NCBI RefSeq assembly: GCF_003063295.1
Contig: NZ_MUXF01000001.1
Span: forward strand, 124,001 to 188,000
Reading direction: 5' to 3'
Source: Arcobacter lacus
Lineage (GTDB): Bacteria > Campylobacterota > Campylobacteria > Campylobacterales > Arcobacteraceae
DNA length: 64,000 nucleotides
The notes beneath the pieces were generated by a model, which was not told the DNA's origin, made no database searches, and saw nothing but the letters and a program-made list of their open reading frames with translations. The translations under genes were made by a program, and so were the position numbers. Below are positions 54,646-63,359 of the stretch, one piece after another; position 1 is the stretch's first letter; each line of letters begins with the position of its first letter.

Positions 54646-55689
54646 TTATTTACCCATTTGTTTTGCAACTTCTGCTGCAAAATCTTCTTCTTTTTTCTCA
54701 ATACCTTCACCAAGTTCAAATCTAATGTACTCAGTAATTACAATTGATGAATCAACTTCAGCAATAGCTTGCTCAACAGTTTTTTTATCATCCATAACGT
54801 AAGGTTGAGATAATAATGCAAATCTTCCATCTAATTGTGTGTTATCTGCAATAAATCTTTCGATTTGTCCAGGAATAATATTTGCCCAAATTTTTTCAGG
54901 TTTACCTTGAGCTTTTAATTCATCTTCAAATCTAGCTTTTGCAGCTGCAATTGCTTCATCTGTTAATTGAGATTTAGAAACAAATTCAGGAATTCTTTTT
55001 TGAGGTTTTCCTAATCTTCTTAATTCATCATTTTCAGCTTCAATTTCTGCTTTAATAGCTTTGTTTTCAGATTCAACGAATGCTGGATCTAAATCTTTGT
55101 ATGAAATAACAGTTGGTTTCATAGCAGATGCATGCATAGCAACATTTCTTAATAATGCAGCAGCTTTATCTTTAACTGCATCATTACAAGTAGCAGCTAA
55201 AACAACTCCTACTCTTCCTGTTGCATGAACATATCCATTTACAACTTGTCCAGAAACTAATGCAAGTTTTCTAGCAACTAAGTTTTCACCGATTGTTGCA
55301 ATTTTTTCATTTAAATAAGTTTGGAACTCTTCTCCATTAATTTTTGAAGCTGCTAAAGTTTGTGCATCAGCAATTCCATTATTTAAAGCATGAGATGTAA
55401 TCTCTTTTGTTAAATTAACAAAGTTTTCATTTTTAGCAACGAAATCTGTTTGTGAATTTAATTCTAATAAAGTAGCTTTTGTATTGTCACTATTTACTAA
55501 AACAGCAATTAGTCCTTCAGCAGCAACATTTCCAGCTTTTTTTGCAGCTTTTCCAAGTCCAGCTTCTCTTAAAGCTTGAACTGCTTTATCTAAATCACCA
55601 TTTGTTTCATTTAGTGCATTTTTACAATCCATCATTCCTGCACCAGTCATTTCTCTTAATTCTTTAATTAGTTGTGGAGTAACTGCCAT
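54646..55689 (-). CDS. tsf: Translation elongation factor Ts
   Basis: EF-Ts recycles EF-Tu by exchanging GDP. The N-terminal UBA-like domain and the signature LREMTGAGMMDCKNAL (about residues 10-25) and ELNSQTDFVAKN (about 76-87) are diagnostic. At 347 residues it is the long form with an extended dimerisation region, common in Campylobacterota. Its ATG overlaps the rpsB stop, as in most bacteria. Confidence 0.98.
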   Translation of the reverse strand: MAVTPQLIKELREMTGAGMMDCKNALNETNGDLDKAVQALREAGLGKAAKKAGNVAAEGLIAVLVNSDNTKATLLELNSQTDFVAKNENFVNLTKEITSHALNNGIADAQTLAASKINGEEFQTYLNEKIATIGENLVARKLALVSGQVVNGYVHATGRVGVVLAATCNDAVKDKAAALLRNVAMHASAMKPTVISYKDLDPAFVESENKAIKAEIEAENDELRRLGKPQKRIPEFVSKSQLTDEAIAAAKARFEDELKAQGKPEKIWANIIPGQIERFIADNTQLDGRFALLSQPYVMDDKKTVEQAIAEVDSSIVITEYIRFELGEGIEKKEEDFAAEVAKQMGK

Positions 55690-56486
55690 TACGCGTTTTC
55701 TCCTTCTTCAGCGAAATTAAATTCTTCACCTTCTGCCACTGCTTCAGCAATTAATTCTTCTTTTTCTTCAGCAGAAATTGGCTCAACTTCTACACCAGTT
55801 TCATCAGCTAATGCAGCTTTACCTTCATTCATAGCTGCAGCCATTTCGTTGCAGAATAAGTGAATTGATCTAATAGCATCATCATTTCCTGGTATTGGTA
55901 AATCTACAACATCAGGATCACAATTTGTATCTAAAGGAGCAACAACTGTAATTCCTAATCTTCTAGCTTCTTGAATAGCAATTTTTTCTTTAACAGCATC
56001 AAGTACGAACATCATATCTGGTAATTTGTTCATTTCTTTGATACCACCAAGGTATAATTCTAATTTTTCTTCTTTTCTAGTAAGCATTAAAGCTTCTTTT
56101 TTAGTTAAAAGATCTAATTGACCTTCTTCTCTCATTTTTTTAATAATTTCTAATTTTCTAATTGATTTTTTGATTGTTCCGAAGTTAGTTAACATTCCAC
56201 CTAACCATCTGTGGTTAACATATGGCATTCCACAAGAAATAGCAGCTTTTTTAATAGTTTCGCTAGCTTGTTTTTTAGTTCCTACGAAAATCATTGTTTG
56301 ACCTTCAGCAGCTCTGTCTCTAACAACGTTATATGTATATCTGAAATATCTTAACGTTTTTTGTAAATCTATAATATAGATATTTTTTCTAACACCGAAA
56401 ATGAATTTTTTCATTTTTGGATTCCATCTTCTTGTTTGGTGTCCGAAATGTACACCACACTCTAATAGGTCTTTCATAGTAACCAT
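55689..56486 (-). CDS. rpsB: 30S ribosomal protein S2
   Basis: S2 is a primary component of the small ribosomal subunit. The protein has the family motifs [19 protein letters not shown] (about residues 6-24) and PLDTNCDPD (about 193-201), and an acidic tail rich in Glu. The length of 265 is normal. It leads the rpsB-tsf operon with a strong AAGGAG site and a leader of about 120 bases that looks structured. Confidence 0.98.
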   Translation of the reverse strand: MVTMKDLLECGVHFGHQTRRWNPKMKKFIFGVRKNIYIIDLQKTLRYFRYTYNVVRDRAAEGQTMIFVGTKKQASETIKKAAISCGMPYVNHRWLGGMLTNFGTIKKSIRKLEIIKKMREEGQLDLLTKKEALMLTRKEEKLELYLGGIKEMNKLPDMMFVLDAVKEKIAIQEARRLGITVVAPLDTNCDPDVVDLPIPGNDDAIRSIHLFCNEMAAAMNEGKAALADETGVEVEPISAEEKEELIAEAVAEGEEFNFAEEGENA

Positions 56487-56620
56487 GTAATTCTCCTTGA
56501 ATTATTTTTTTGTATTTTTTGTATGGGTTTAGCCTCTGTGTCCCTTAATAACTACTGTTACAACCCAACCAAGGATTGACACATGTGAGGTTCTAATATA
56601 AAATTAGAATGGAGATTATA
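56487..56620 (-). promoter_or_regulatory. rpsB promoter and structured leader
   Basis: A minus-strand TATAAT (56615-56620) precedes a leader of about 120 bases. It starts with a hairpin (TTCTAAT and ATTAGAA, around 56590-56609) and contains a GGGTT/AACCC pairing enclosing a less AT-rich segment than anything around it. Such leaders commonly allow ribosomal protein autoregulation; that role here is inferred. The remainder of the gap to 56729 is AT-rich with the start signals of the metalloprotease gene (AGGAGG at 56720-56725). Confidence 0.55.
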
Positions 56621-56729
56621 GCGAAATTTTTTTAATATTTGTTTAATTAATTATTTGAAAAAACTTAACTAATAAAAAATATCTTTAAATAAATTTATGT
56701 TAATATAAGGAAAGCAATAGGAGGTTTTT

Positions 56730-57227
56730 ATGGAAATAAGTGACAATATTTCAACTCTTTCTTCTATTTATCAAGAATTAGCTTTAAAAAAAAGTGAATT
56801 GTCTAATATAGACAAAAAAGAATCTCAAAAGTCAAGTTTTGAGAAAAATGATGAAGTTGTTTTAGGTGAAAATTACGATGAAAATGACTATCAAAGAGTT
56901 TTAAATAAATTTAAAAATAAAGATAGTGAAGTAAAAACTCATGAACAAACTCATGCTTCAGGTGCAACAACAACTAGTGCAATAAACTATAATTATCAAG
57001 TTGGACCAGATGGAAAGCTCTATGCAATAGGAGGAAGTGTTAGATTTGATACTTCAATTCCAAAAGATCCGCAAAGTGCAAAGGTAAAAATGGATCAGTT
57101 GCAAAGTGCTTCAAGTTCTGTTAGTTCTTTAAGTGGAGCTGATGCAAGTATTGCTCAAACTGCAAGTTTAAATAAAATGTTATTAGAAAGTATAAAAGAA
57201 GGATTTAGTTATGACAATCAACAATAA
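56730..57227 (+). CDS. SprA-like putative metalloprotease (CJM1_0395 type)
   Basis: The 165-residue protein has zinc motif H71-E-Q-T-H75 in VKTHEQTHAS, followed by NYNYQVGPDGKLYAIGGSV (about 86-104), which matches the SprA-related zincin domain seen across Campylobacterota. There is no signal peptide. The N-terminal 60 residues are charged and perhaps act as a propeptide or adaptor. It has an excellent ribosome binding site (AGGAGG). The next gene starts 16 bases before its stop. The substrate is unknown. Confidence 0.82.
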   Translation: MEISDNISTLSSIYQELALKKSELSNIDKKESQKSSFEKNDEVVLGENYDENDYQRVLNKFKNKDSEVKTHEQTHASGATTTSAINYNYQVGPDGKLYAIGGSVRFDTSIPKDPQSAKVKMDQLQSASSSVSSLSGADASIAQTASLNKMLLESIKEGFSYDNQQ

Positions 57228-57450
57228 TTTAAATGCCATGGTAGCTTCTGAATTACAATTTCAAGATATGGCTACAAATATAGCAACTGTTGCAAATACA
57301 GTTGCAGAACCAGAATTTCAAGAAGTAACTGCTGATTTAATAGATTCCATTGTAGGACAAATTCCTGAAATTATTTCATATAGTGCAAATGCACAAAATA
57401 TTGAATTGCAAGCTGAGACATTAGATACACTTTTAAATATAAAAGCTTAA
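57211..57450 (+). CDS. Small protein coupled to the SprA-like protease, flagellar-like helices
   Basis: This 79-residue protein, in a frame overlapping the protease gene by 17 bases, is almost entirely helical. Its end (NIELQAETLDTLLNIKA) resembles the C-terminal heptad region of flagellar rod and hook proteins, and the N-terminus (NNLNAMVASELQFQDMATNIA) resembles their first helix. The intervening domain is absent. This resemblance is weak and by eye. Tight coupling suggests it works with, or is a substrate of, the protease. Confidence 0.6.
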   Translation: MTINNNLNAMVASELQFQDMATNIATVANTVAEPEFQEVTADLIDSIVGQIPEIISYSANAQNIELQAETLDTLLNIKA

Positions 57451-57482
57451 ATTTATAAAGATTTATTTTTCTTTATAAATTT
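57449..57482. terminator. Bidirectional terminator
   Basis: AAATTTATAAAGA and TCTTTATAAATTT form a perfect 13-base stem with an eight-base T-rich loop. It includes the stop codons of both the small flagellar-like gene and the DUF523 gene. Confidence 0.8.
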
Positions 57483-57953
57483 TGCTAACTCTTTTAGTTC
57501 ATTTTCATTAAAAACTTTTATTCCATTTTCTTCTAATAATCTTGCTGTAAGTCCTTGTCCCTCAACTAAATTAGAAGAAAAAGTTCCATCATAAATCTCT
57601 TTATTACCACAAGATGGTGACTTTGATTTTAAAAGTGCCACTAAAATATTTTCATTTTTACATGTATCTAAAGCTTTTTTTGCACCTAATAAAAAATTTA
57701 TTGTTACATCATTTTGTTCATTATCTAGAATTTTAAATGGTTTTTCATTTTTTACAATCTCAGCAGGATTTCTTGGAATTCCTAATCCTCCTGCAACTTC
57801 TGGACAAAAAGAATAAATTTCATTTTCGCATAAAATATCCATAAAAAGCTCTTTTAATGAAAATGAAAATTTAGGATTAAATGCCACTGATGAATTTAGT
57901 CCATCATATCTTACATCTTCACCTAAAAGACAAGATGAAACTAATATCTTCAT
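57453..57953 (-). CDS. DUF523-family protein
   Basis: The 166-residue protein has the DUF523 hallmark LVSSCLLGEDVRYDG (residues 3-17), CPEVAGGLGIPRNPAE (about 49-64) and LKSKSPSCG (about 107-115). The conserved cysteines could hold a metal or cluster. The function is unknown. It overlaps the TtcA-like gene by four bases (ATGA) and probably shares its transcript, which hints at a role in tRNA or sulfur chemistry without proving it. Confidence 0.88.
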   Translation of the reverse strand: MKILVSSCLLGEDVRYDGLNSSVAFNPKFSFSLKELFMDILCENEIYSFCPEVAGGLGIPRNPAEIVKNEKPFKILDNEQNDVTINFLLGAKKALDTCKNENILVALLKSKSPSCGNKEIYDGTFSSNLVEGQGLTARLLEENGIKVFNENELKELAKFIKKNKSL

Positions 57954-58735
57954 ATATTTTCATCTTCTTGTAAATCTAATTTTATATCTTTTAAATCTTT
58001 ATAGAAAAATGTTGGTAATTGAATATTGCTAAAAGCAGCTTTCATAGATATAAAAATCTTTGGATTTTCTTCTTCAAGTTTTGCTAATAGTTCTTTTGTA
58101 GTTGCTCTTGCATGTGGCATTTTTACATCAAATCTAAGTCCTGGACAAGCTTCATCACCAATAACTCTTATTTCATTTGTATTTGCAAATGCTCTTAGTT
58201 GTCTTTCTCTACAAAAAATCAACGGTCTGATAACTTCTAATCCATTTTCTGCTTTATAAATTGGTGGCATTGTTCTCATCGTACCATTATAAAAAAAGTT
58301 CATAAAAAATGACTCCATTGCATCATCTAAATGATGTCCAAGTGCAACTTTATTATATCCTTGTTCAAGCGCAGTTGAGTATAAATAACCTCTTCTCATT
58401 CTTGAAAAAAATGAACAAAAAGATGAATTTTTTCTTATTTTTTCTCCTGCAAGTTCAAAAATTTGAGTATCAATTATCTCATGTTCTATGCCATGTTCTT
58501 TGCAATGATTACTCAAAAATTCTACTTGTTCTCCCATTCCATAAGTAACTGTTACAGCTTTAAATTCAAAATTATATGGAACTACTTTTTTTAATCTATT
58601 TAATGAATGAATCAAAGTTAAAGAGTCTTTTCCACCAGAAAAACCAACTAATACTTTATCACCCTCTTTTATCAATCCATATTCTGCATTTGTTCTACCA
58701 ACTATTGTAGATATTTTTTTACTCAATTCAACCAA
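57950..58735 (-). CDS. TtcA-like tRNA thiolation protein lacking the second cluster Cys
   Basis: The PP-loop SGGKDS is at residues 33-38 and the family segment SRMRRGYLYSTALEQ with GHHLDDA at about 111-139, so it is an adenylating enzyme of the TtcA group, which makes 2-thiocytidine at tRNA position 32. E. coli TtcA holds a [4Fe-4S] cluster with a C-x-x-C pair plus a later Cys. Here the pair reads C107-S-F-F110, and the later Cys is C197. The cluster is therefore altered or held differently. The start is TTG after TTAGGAAAA. Confidence 0.8.
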   Translation of the reverse strand: MVELSKKISTIVGRTNAEYGLIKEGDKVLVGFSGGKDSLTLIHSLNRLKKVVPYNFEFKAVTVTYGMGEQVEFLSNHCKEHGIEHEIIDTQIFELAGEKIRKNSSFCSFFSRMRRGYLYSTALEQGYNKVALGHHLDDAMESFFMNFFYNGTMRTMPPIYKAENGLEVIRPLIFCRERQLRAFANTNEIRVIGDEACPGLRFDVKMPHARATTKELLAKLEEENPKIFISMKAAFSNIQLPTFFYKDLKDIKLDLQEDENI

Positions 58736-58822
58736 TACATTTTCCTAATTATTTTTTCGGATTATATCAAAAAAGTTTTAATAAACTATTTTAGATAAAG
58801 AATATATAATTTCAAAAAATCA

Positions 58823-59038
58823 ATGAATAAAAGACATAAAATGACAATTGAAGAGCAACAAATATTTTTTGACAAAATAAAAGAGACTATTTTACCAATA
58901 GCCATAAATATGCAAGATGAACAAATAAAAAAAATAATTGAAACTGTCGAAAAATCAAACGATGAATTGCCTAATGGTTTTGGAGCAATGCTATTCGAAC
59001 AAATTATTATTCACAAATACAATAGAACAATTATATAA
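58823..59038 (+). CDS. Small protein of unknown function
   Basis: This is a 71-residue charged, helical protein with no membrane segment and no recognised family. A TATAAT at 58805-58810 suggests a transcript starting near 58817, giving a very short leader. No strong ribosome binding site is seen, and the in-frame ATG at 58841 is an alternative start. The DMT transporter gene follows after 16 bases, so the two are probably cotranscribed. Confidence 0.55.
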   Translation: MNKRHKMTIEEQQIFFDKIKETILPIAINMQDEQIKKIIETVEKSNDELPNGFGAMLFEQIIIHKYNRTII

Positions 59039-59054
59039 AGTAAATTTTTAAATA

Positions 59055-59954
59055 ATGAATAAAAATATATTTTATATATTAATGATTCTTGCCATGATTT
59101 CATGGGGAGCTTCTTGGATAAGTACAAAAGTTCTCACAAACTATGTTAATGCTTATGAATTAGTATTTCTTAGAATGGGAATTTGTTTTATTACTATGAT
59201 TCCTATTATTTATTTTTTAAAATTATCTTTTAAAGTTAATTTAAAATCTTCTATTCTAATTTTAATAGCTTCACTACTTTTAGTTTTATATAGTATTTCT
59301 ATGTTTTGGGGAGTTGAACATGGAACAGGAAGTTTTGGAGGAGCACTTGTTCCAACACTAATCCCAATAAATACTTTTATATTATTAGCAATCATACACA
59401 AAAAAACTATAAGTTTAAAACACTCTTTTGCTTTAGTTTTAGGTGCTTTTGGTGTTTTAAACATGCTAAATGTTTGGAATTTTAATTTAACTGAAATACT
59501 CTCAAAAGATAATGTATATTTTATTTTAGCTTCACTTTTATGGGCAATTTTAACCATTGTAACAGCAAAAGCTACAAAAATAAATGCTTTTGTTTTTACT
59601 TTTTATACTTATGTAATTTCAACTTTAGTGCTTTACATATTTTATGTTGATAACTCTTTATTTGGAAGAATTTATGACTATGATTTTATATTTTGGTTCA
59701 ATATCTTTGTAATTACCATTTTAAGTACAACATTTGGAACATCAATATACTTCATAGGAGCCACGAAATTAGGTACTAAAGAAGTGTCATCTTTTGTATT
59801 TTTAGTTCCAGCTTCAGCTATGGCAACAGGAAGTATATTCTTAGGAGAAAAGATTACTTTAAATATGATTATTGGAACAATCTTTGCAATAATTGCAATT
59901 TATATCTTAAATAATTTAAACTTATTTCAGATATTTAAAAAGCAGAAATCTTAA
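59055..59954 (+). CDS. EamA/DMT-family transporter
   Basis: The 299-residue membrane protein has ten hydrophobic segments in two EamA repeats (about residues 4-135 and 150-290). The first repeat begins with SWGASWISTKVLTNYVNAYELVFLRMGI, and the second has SSFVFLVPASAMATGSIFLGE. It is a likely metabolite exporter; the substrate is unknown. It is different in sequence from the DMT gene at 16166-17038. A terminator overlaps its stop. Confidence 0.87.
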   Translation: MNKNIFYILMILAMISWGASWISTKVLTNYVNAYELVFLRMGICFITMIPIIYFLKLSFKVNLKSSILILIASLLLVLYSISMFWGVEHGTGSFGGALVPTLIPINTFILLAIIHKKTISLKHSFALVLGAFGVLNMLNVWNFNLTEILSKDNVYFILASLLWAILTIVTAKATKINAFVFTFYTYVISTLVLYIFYVDNSLFGRIYDYDFIFWFNIFVITILSTTFGTSIYFIGATKLGTKEVSSFVFLVPASAMATGSIFLGEKITLNMIIGTIFAIIAIYILNNLNLFQIFKKQKS

Positions 59955-59968
59955 AATCTCTGCTTTTT
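59937..59968. terminator. Bidirectional terminator between the DMT gene and rmuC
   Basis: AAAAAGCAGA and TCTGCTTTTT form a perfect 10-base stem around a 12-base loop. It covers the DMT stop and touches the rmuC stop. Confidence 0.82.
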
Positions 59969-61166
59969 ATTCTTCAACACTTAAATATCTATTTGGTAAC
60001 TGTTTTTTAGGTTTTACACCAAGTTCTAAAAACTCTTCTGTTCTTCTTATTAAATTACCATTTCCACTACTTAACTTATTCATAGCTCCATCATAAGCTT
60101 TTTGAGTTCTAGTAATATTTGTTCCAATATCTTCAATATCACCTACAAAAGCAACAAACTTATCATATAAATCAGCTGCTTTTTTTGAAATCAATTGAGC
60201 ATTTTCATTTTGATGTTCATTTCGCCAAATATTTTCAATAGTTCTAAGTGTCACATATAAAGTTGAAGGAGAAACTAACATGATATTATTATCAAATGCC
60301 AATTTAAAAAGATTATCATCACTTGAAGTAGCAAGCAAAAATGCTCCTTCAATAGGAATAAACATTAAAACAAAATCTAAAGTTCTAACGCCATCAATAT
60401 TTTCATAACTTTTTGAACTCAAATCTTTTATATGTGAAGTTATAGATTTAACTAACTCTTTTGAGGCTTGTTGTTTTTCATCTTCATTTTCAGCTTTACT
60501 ATAATTTATATAAGCATTTAATGATACTTTAGAATCTATAACTATATCTTTATTTGAAGGTAAATGAACTATTACATCAGGTCTTAACCTTTTTCCTTCA
60601 GCTGATGTAAAAGAACCTTGAATTGTATACTCTTTTCCTTCTCTAAGTCCAGTTTGATCCAAAATAGAAGACAAAATCATCTCTCCCCAATCACCTTGAG
60701 TTTTATTTTGTCCTTTTAAAGCTTTTGTTAGATTTATAGCATCATTTGAGATTTGATTATTTAGCTCTTTTAGATTTTTTATCTCTGTTAAAAGAGAACT
60801 TCTTTGTTTTGTTTCATCATTATAAATATCATTTACTCTTTTAGAAAAAGAGTCTAACTGCTCTTTAAATGAACTCAAAACAAAAGTTAGATTTGTAGTA
60901 GATTTTTTCTCTTTTTCATCAAAAAGTTTATTTGCTAGATTTTCAAACTCTAATTTCATTTGTTGTTTATTGTTTTCTAAAAAATTTATTTTTTCTTTTA
61001 GATTCTCTTTTTCTACTTTTGATAACTCTTCTAATGTTGATATTTTAAGTAAATATGAATTTATAATATTTTGATATTTTTGCTTTAATGTAAAAATAAT
61101 CGCAAAAAATATCACAAATATTATTAAAAAAATAGCTATTAAAACAAGATAGTCAATAGTTATCAT
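59967..61166 (-). CDS. rmuC: DNA recombination protein RmuC
   Basis: One N-terminal membrane helix (about residues 6-28) leads into a coiled coil (about 30-140) and then the RmuC nuclease-like domain. It contains GQNKTQGDWGE (about 150-160), RLRPDVIVHLP (about 190-200) and DSKVSLNAY (about 207-215), whose acids suggest a PD-(D/E)xK fold. RmuC limits inversion at short repeats in E. coli. Its ATG overlaps the end of the M48 gene by four bases. Confidence 0.92.
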   Translation of the reverse strand: MITIDYLVLIAIFLIIFVIFFAIIFTLKQKYQNIINSYLLKISTLEELSKVEKENLKEKINFLENNKQQMKLEFENLANKLFDEKEKKSTTNLTFVLSSFKEQLDSFSKRVNDIYNDETKQRSSLLTEIKNLKELNNQISNDAINLTKALKGQNKTQGDWGEMILSSILDQTGLREGKEYTIQGSFTSAEGKRLRPDVIVHLPSNKDIVIDSKVSLNAYINYSKAENEDEKQQASKELVKSITSHIKDLSSKSYENIDGVRTLDFVLMFIPIEGAFLLATSSDDNLFKLAFDNNIMLVSPSTLYVTLRTIENIWRNEHQNENAQLISKKAADLYDKFVAFVGDIEDIGTNITRTQKAYDGAMNKLSSGNGNLIRRTEEFLELGVKPKKQLPNRYLSVEE

Positions 61167-62383
61167 TTTTTAAACTCTTTTGTATGGACATCATATCCCA
61201 ACTCTTTAAATCTCTCAATTAGTGGAGGATGTGAGTAATAGAAAAAAATGTACAAAGGATGAGATAAAGGAAATGATTTATTTTCATTTGCGAGTTTTAA
61301 TAAAGCAGTTACTAAATCCTCTTTTGTTGCTAAGTTTGAACCAAAACTATCAGCTTTATATTCATTGTGTCTTGAAATAAGAGAGATTAATGGCATTAAG
61401 AAAAATGATAAAATAGGAGAAAATATCAAAAATACAGTTATTATTGCATAAGGTTCATTTTGTAAATTCAGTCCTAAAAATAGTTCATCACTTAAATTTC
61501 CAAAAATAGCAAAAAATACAAACATCACAAATCCCATAATCCCGATATTTTTTAAAATGTCACCATTTTTAAAATGTCCTAACTCATGCCCTAAAACAGC
61601 AAGTAATTCATTATGAGTTAATTTTTCAACTAAAGTATCAAATAAAACAACTCTTTTTGTGCTTCCTAATCCACCAAAATAAGCATTTAATCTATTATCT
61701 CTTTTACTCGCATCAACACTAAAAACTCCACTACTTTTAAAACCTACTTCATCTAAAAGTTTTTCTATTTTTTCTTCAAGTTCTTTATCTTTTAGTTTTT
61801 CAAATTTATCAAACATTTTGTCACGAATCACTGGATAAAGCATATTTATAAGTATGATTACAGCAAAAATAAATACAAATCCAAAAATCCACCAAGAAGG
61901 AAAGTTATTGATAATAAATGAAATTCCAGCAATAACAGCTGAACCAAAAACTAAAAACAAAACTCCAGTTTTTATAGTATCTTTTATAAAAAGTGCTGGT
62001 GTAATATTTGAAAATTCATATTTTTTATTTAGTTTAAAAGTTGAATAAAGTTCAAATGGTAAAGTCAAAATCCAATTTATAATGATAAATAAATCTACAA
62101 AAACAATAGCTTTTAACCAATATGAATCAATTTGAACTAAAGAATCTAAATATGATAAACCAAAACCAATCCATAAAATAAATAAAACAAAATCATAAAA
62201 TGTTGAAGTAAGCGCAAGTTTTTCTTTTTCAATTGCATAATTTGCAGCTTCAAGATATTTATTTGAATCTAAAATAATAGCTTTTAAATTTCTTGCATCT
62301 TTTATAAAACCTATTTGCATAAATGAAGTATAAATATTGAATGCAAAGTAAATACAAAATGCTATAACAAATATTTCTAACAC
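61163..62383 (-). CDS. M48-family membrane metallopeptidase (Ste24-like)
   Basis: The 406-residue protein has about seven membrane segments and the zinc motif H266-E-L-G-H270 in LGHELGHFKNGD. A downstream EYKADSFG (about 340-347) supplies the third ligand, and the N-terminal half has the Ste24/CAAX prenyl protease fold. Bacterial homologues take part in membrane protein quality control. It follows the PLD gene by 39 bases and overlaps rmuC by four. Confidence 0.9.
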   Translation of the reverse strand: MLEIFVIAFCIYFAFNIYTSFMQIGFIKDARNLKAIILDSNKYLEAANYAIEKEKLALTSTFYDFVLFILWIGFGLSYLDSLVQIDSYWLKAIVFVDLFIIINWILTLPFELYSTFKLNKKYEFSNITPALFIKDTIKTGVLFLVFGSAVIAGISFIINNFPSWWIFGFVFIFAVIILINMLYPVIRDKMFDKFEKLKDKELEEKIEKLLDEVGFKSSGVFSVDASKRDNRLNAYFGGLGSTKRVVLFDTLVEKLTHNELLAVLGHELGHFKNGDILKNIGIMGFVMFVFFAIFGNLSDELFLGLNLQNEPYAIITVFLIFSPILSFFLMPLISLISRHNEYKADSFGSNLATKEDLVTALLKLANENKSFPLSHPLYIFFYYSHPPLIERFKELGYDVHTKEFKK

Positions 62384-62422
62384 TAAAAATCCTTTATATT
62401 TTTATTAAAAATGTTATTCTAG

Positions 62423-62893
62423 TCAAATTTTGCTCACAAACTCTTTTAATTTTAAAATAAGCTTTTTATCATCAGTTATATAAATTAAATCGTAATTTTC
62501 TTCAAAAGACTCTTTTGTCCAATTTGTACTTCCAATTATTGCAGTTTTTGAATCAATCAAAACAACTTTTAGATGCATTTTATTTTTATCTTTATTTACA
62601 ACAGTTTTTATACCATTTTCTTTTAATAAATCTAGTATTTCATCATCTTTTTTTGTCTTTTTTTGATCAAATAATACTGTAATTCTTACACCATGTTTTG
62701 AAGCTTCAATCAAATCATTTGCAAACTTTTTATATGAAAAATTGTACATTCCTATAAATATTTCTGAATTAGCTTCTTGTATGAGTTCACTTATTTTACT
62801 TTCTGCATCATCAGACTCTTTAGGAAGTAAATAAACTTCACTCGAATATAAATTTATAATAAATAAAAAAGATATTACTATTATTTTTAACAT
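62423..62893 (-). CDS. Exported phospholipase D-like nuclease
   Basis: A signal peptide (about residues 1-18) precedes a single PLD domain. The HKD motif is complete: H107-x-K109, D114 and G121-S-T-N124. One HKD per chain and 156 residues point to a Nuc-type dimeric endonuclease in the periplasm rather than a lipase. Such nucleases occur in competent and pathogenic Campylobacterota. It sits between the thioesterase gene (nine bases upstream) and the M48 gene. Confidence 0.88.
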   Translation of the reverse strand: MLKIIVISFLFIINLYSSEVYLLPKESDDAESKISELIQEANSEIFIGMYNFSYKKFANDLIEASKHGVRITVLFDQKKTKKDDEILDLLKENGIKTVVNKDKNKMHLKVVLIDSKTAIIGSTNWTKESFEENYDLIYITDDKKLILKLKEFVSKI

Positions 62894-62902
62894 ATTTTTT
62901 CC

Positions 62903-63268
62903 TTACTCTAAAATTTCAAAAATCTCTAAAGGAATTTTTGCTGGTTTAAAGTTTTTTAAAAAAGCTAGTTTAAAAGTAGCTTTAAAAATCACCTCATCAT
63001 TTCGCAATATCTCTTGATACATTACAATAGAAGCTGATTTTTTCTCAACCAGTTTTGTTTTAACTTCTAATAAATCAGCAAAAACAGCTGGTTTTATCCA
63101 ATCAATTGTTGCACTTCTTACAACAAAAAACTCATTATTGTTGTGAGGACTTAAACCTTTTTGAAAAAAAAGTTCACTTCTTGCTCGTTCGCAAAAATTT
63201 AAATAATTTGAATGATAAACAACTCCACCACAATCAGTAGATTCATAATAAACCCTTGTTTGCACCAA
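62903..63268 (-). CDS. Acyl-CoA thioesterase, YbgC-like hotdog protein
   Basis: The 121-residue hotdog-fold protein carries the YbgC motif RVYYESTDCGGVVYHSNYLNFCERARSEL (starting at residue 5), with the catalytic Asp in S-T-D-C-G-G. Most relatives have Ala where this has Cys. It hydrolyses acyl-CoA or acyl-ACP thioesters; in some bacteria it is linked to the Tol-Pal system, which is not seen here. It is the first gene of the four-gene operon ending in rmuC. Confidence 0.88.
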   Translation of the reverse strand: MVQTRVYYESTDCGGVVYHSNYLNFCERARSELFFQKGLSPHNNNEFFVVRSATIDWIKPAVFADLLEVKTKLVEKKSASIVMYQEILRNDEVIFKATFKLAFLKNFKPAKIPLEIFEILE

Positions 63269-63359
63269 AAAACTCCACCTATTTAATATTTTAATTTATT
63301 TTACACTCTTATATGTTAAAATTCATTTTCAAAATTGTATATAATTAAAGGTGTTTTTT

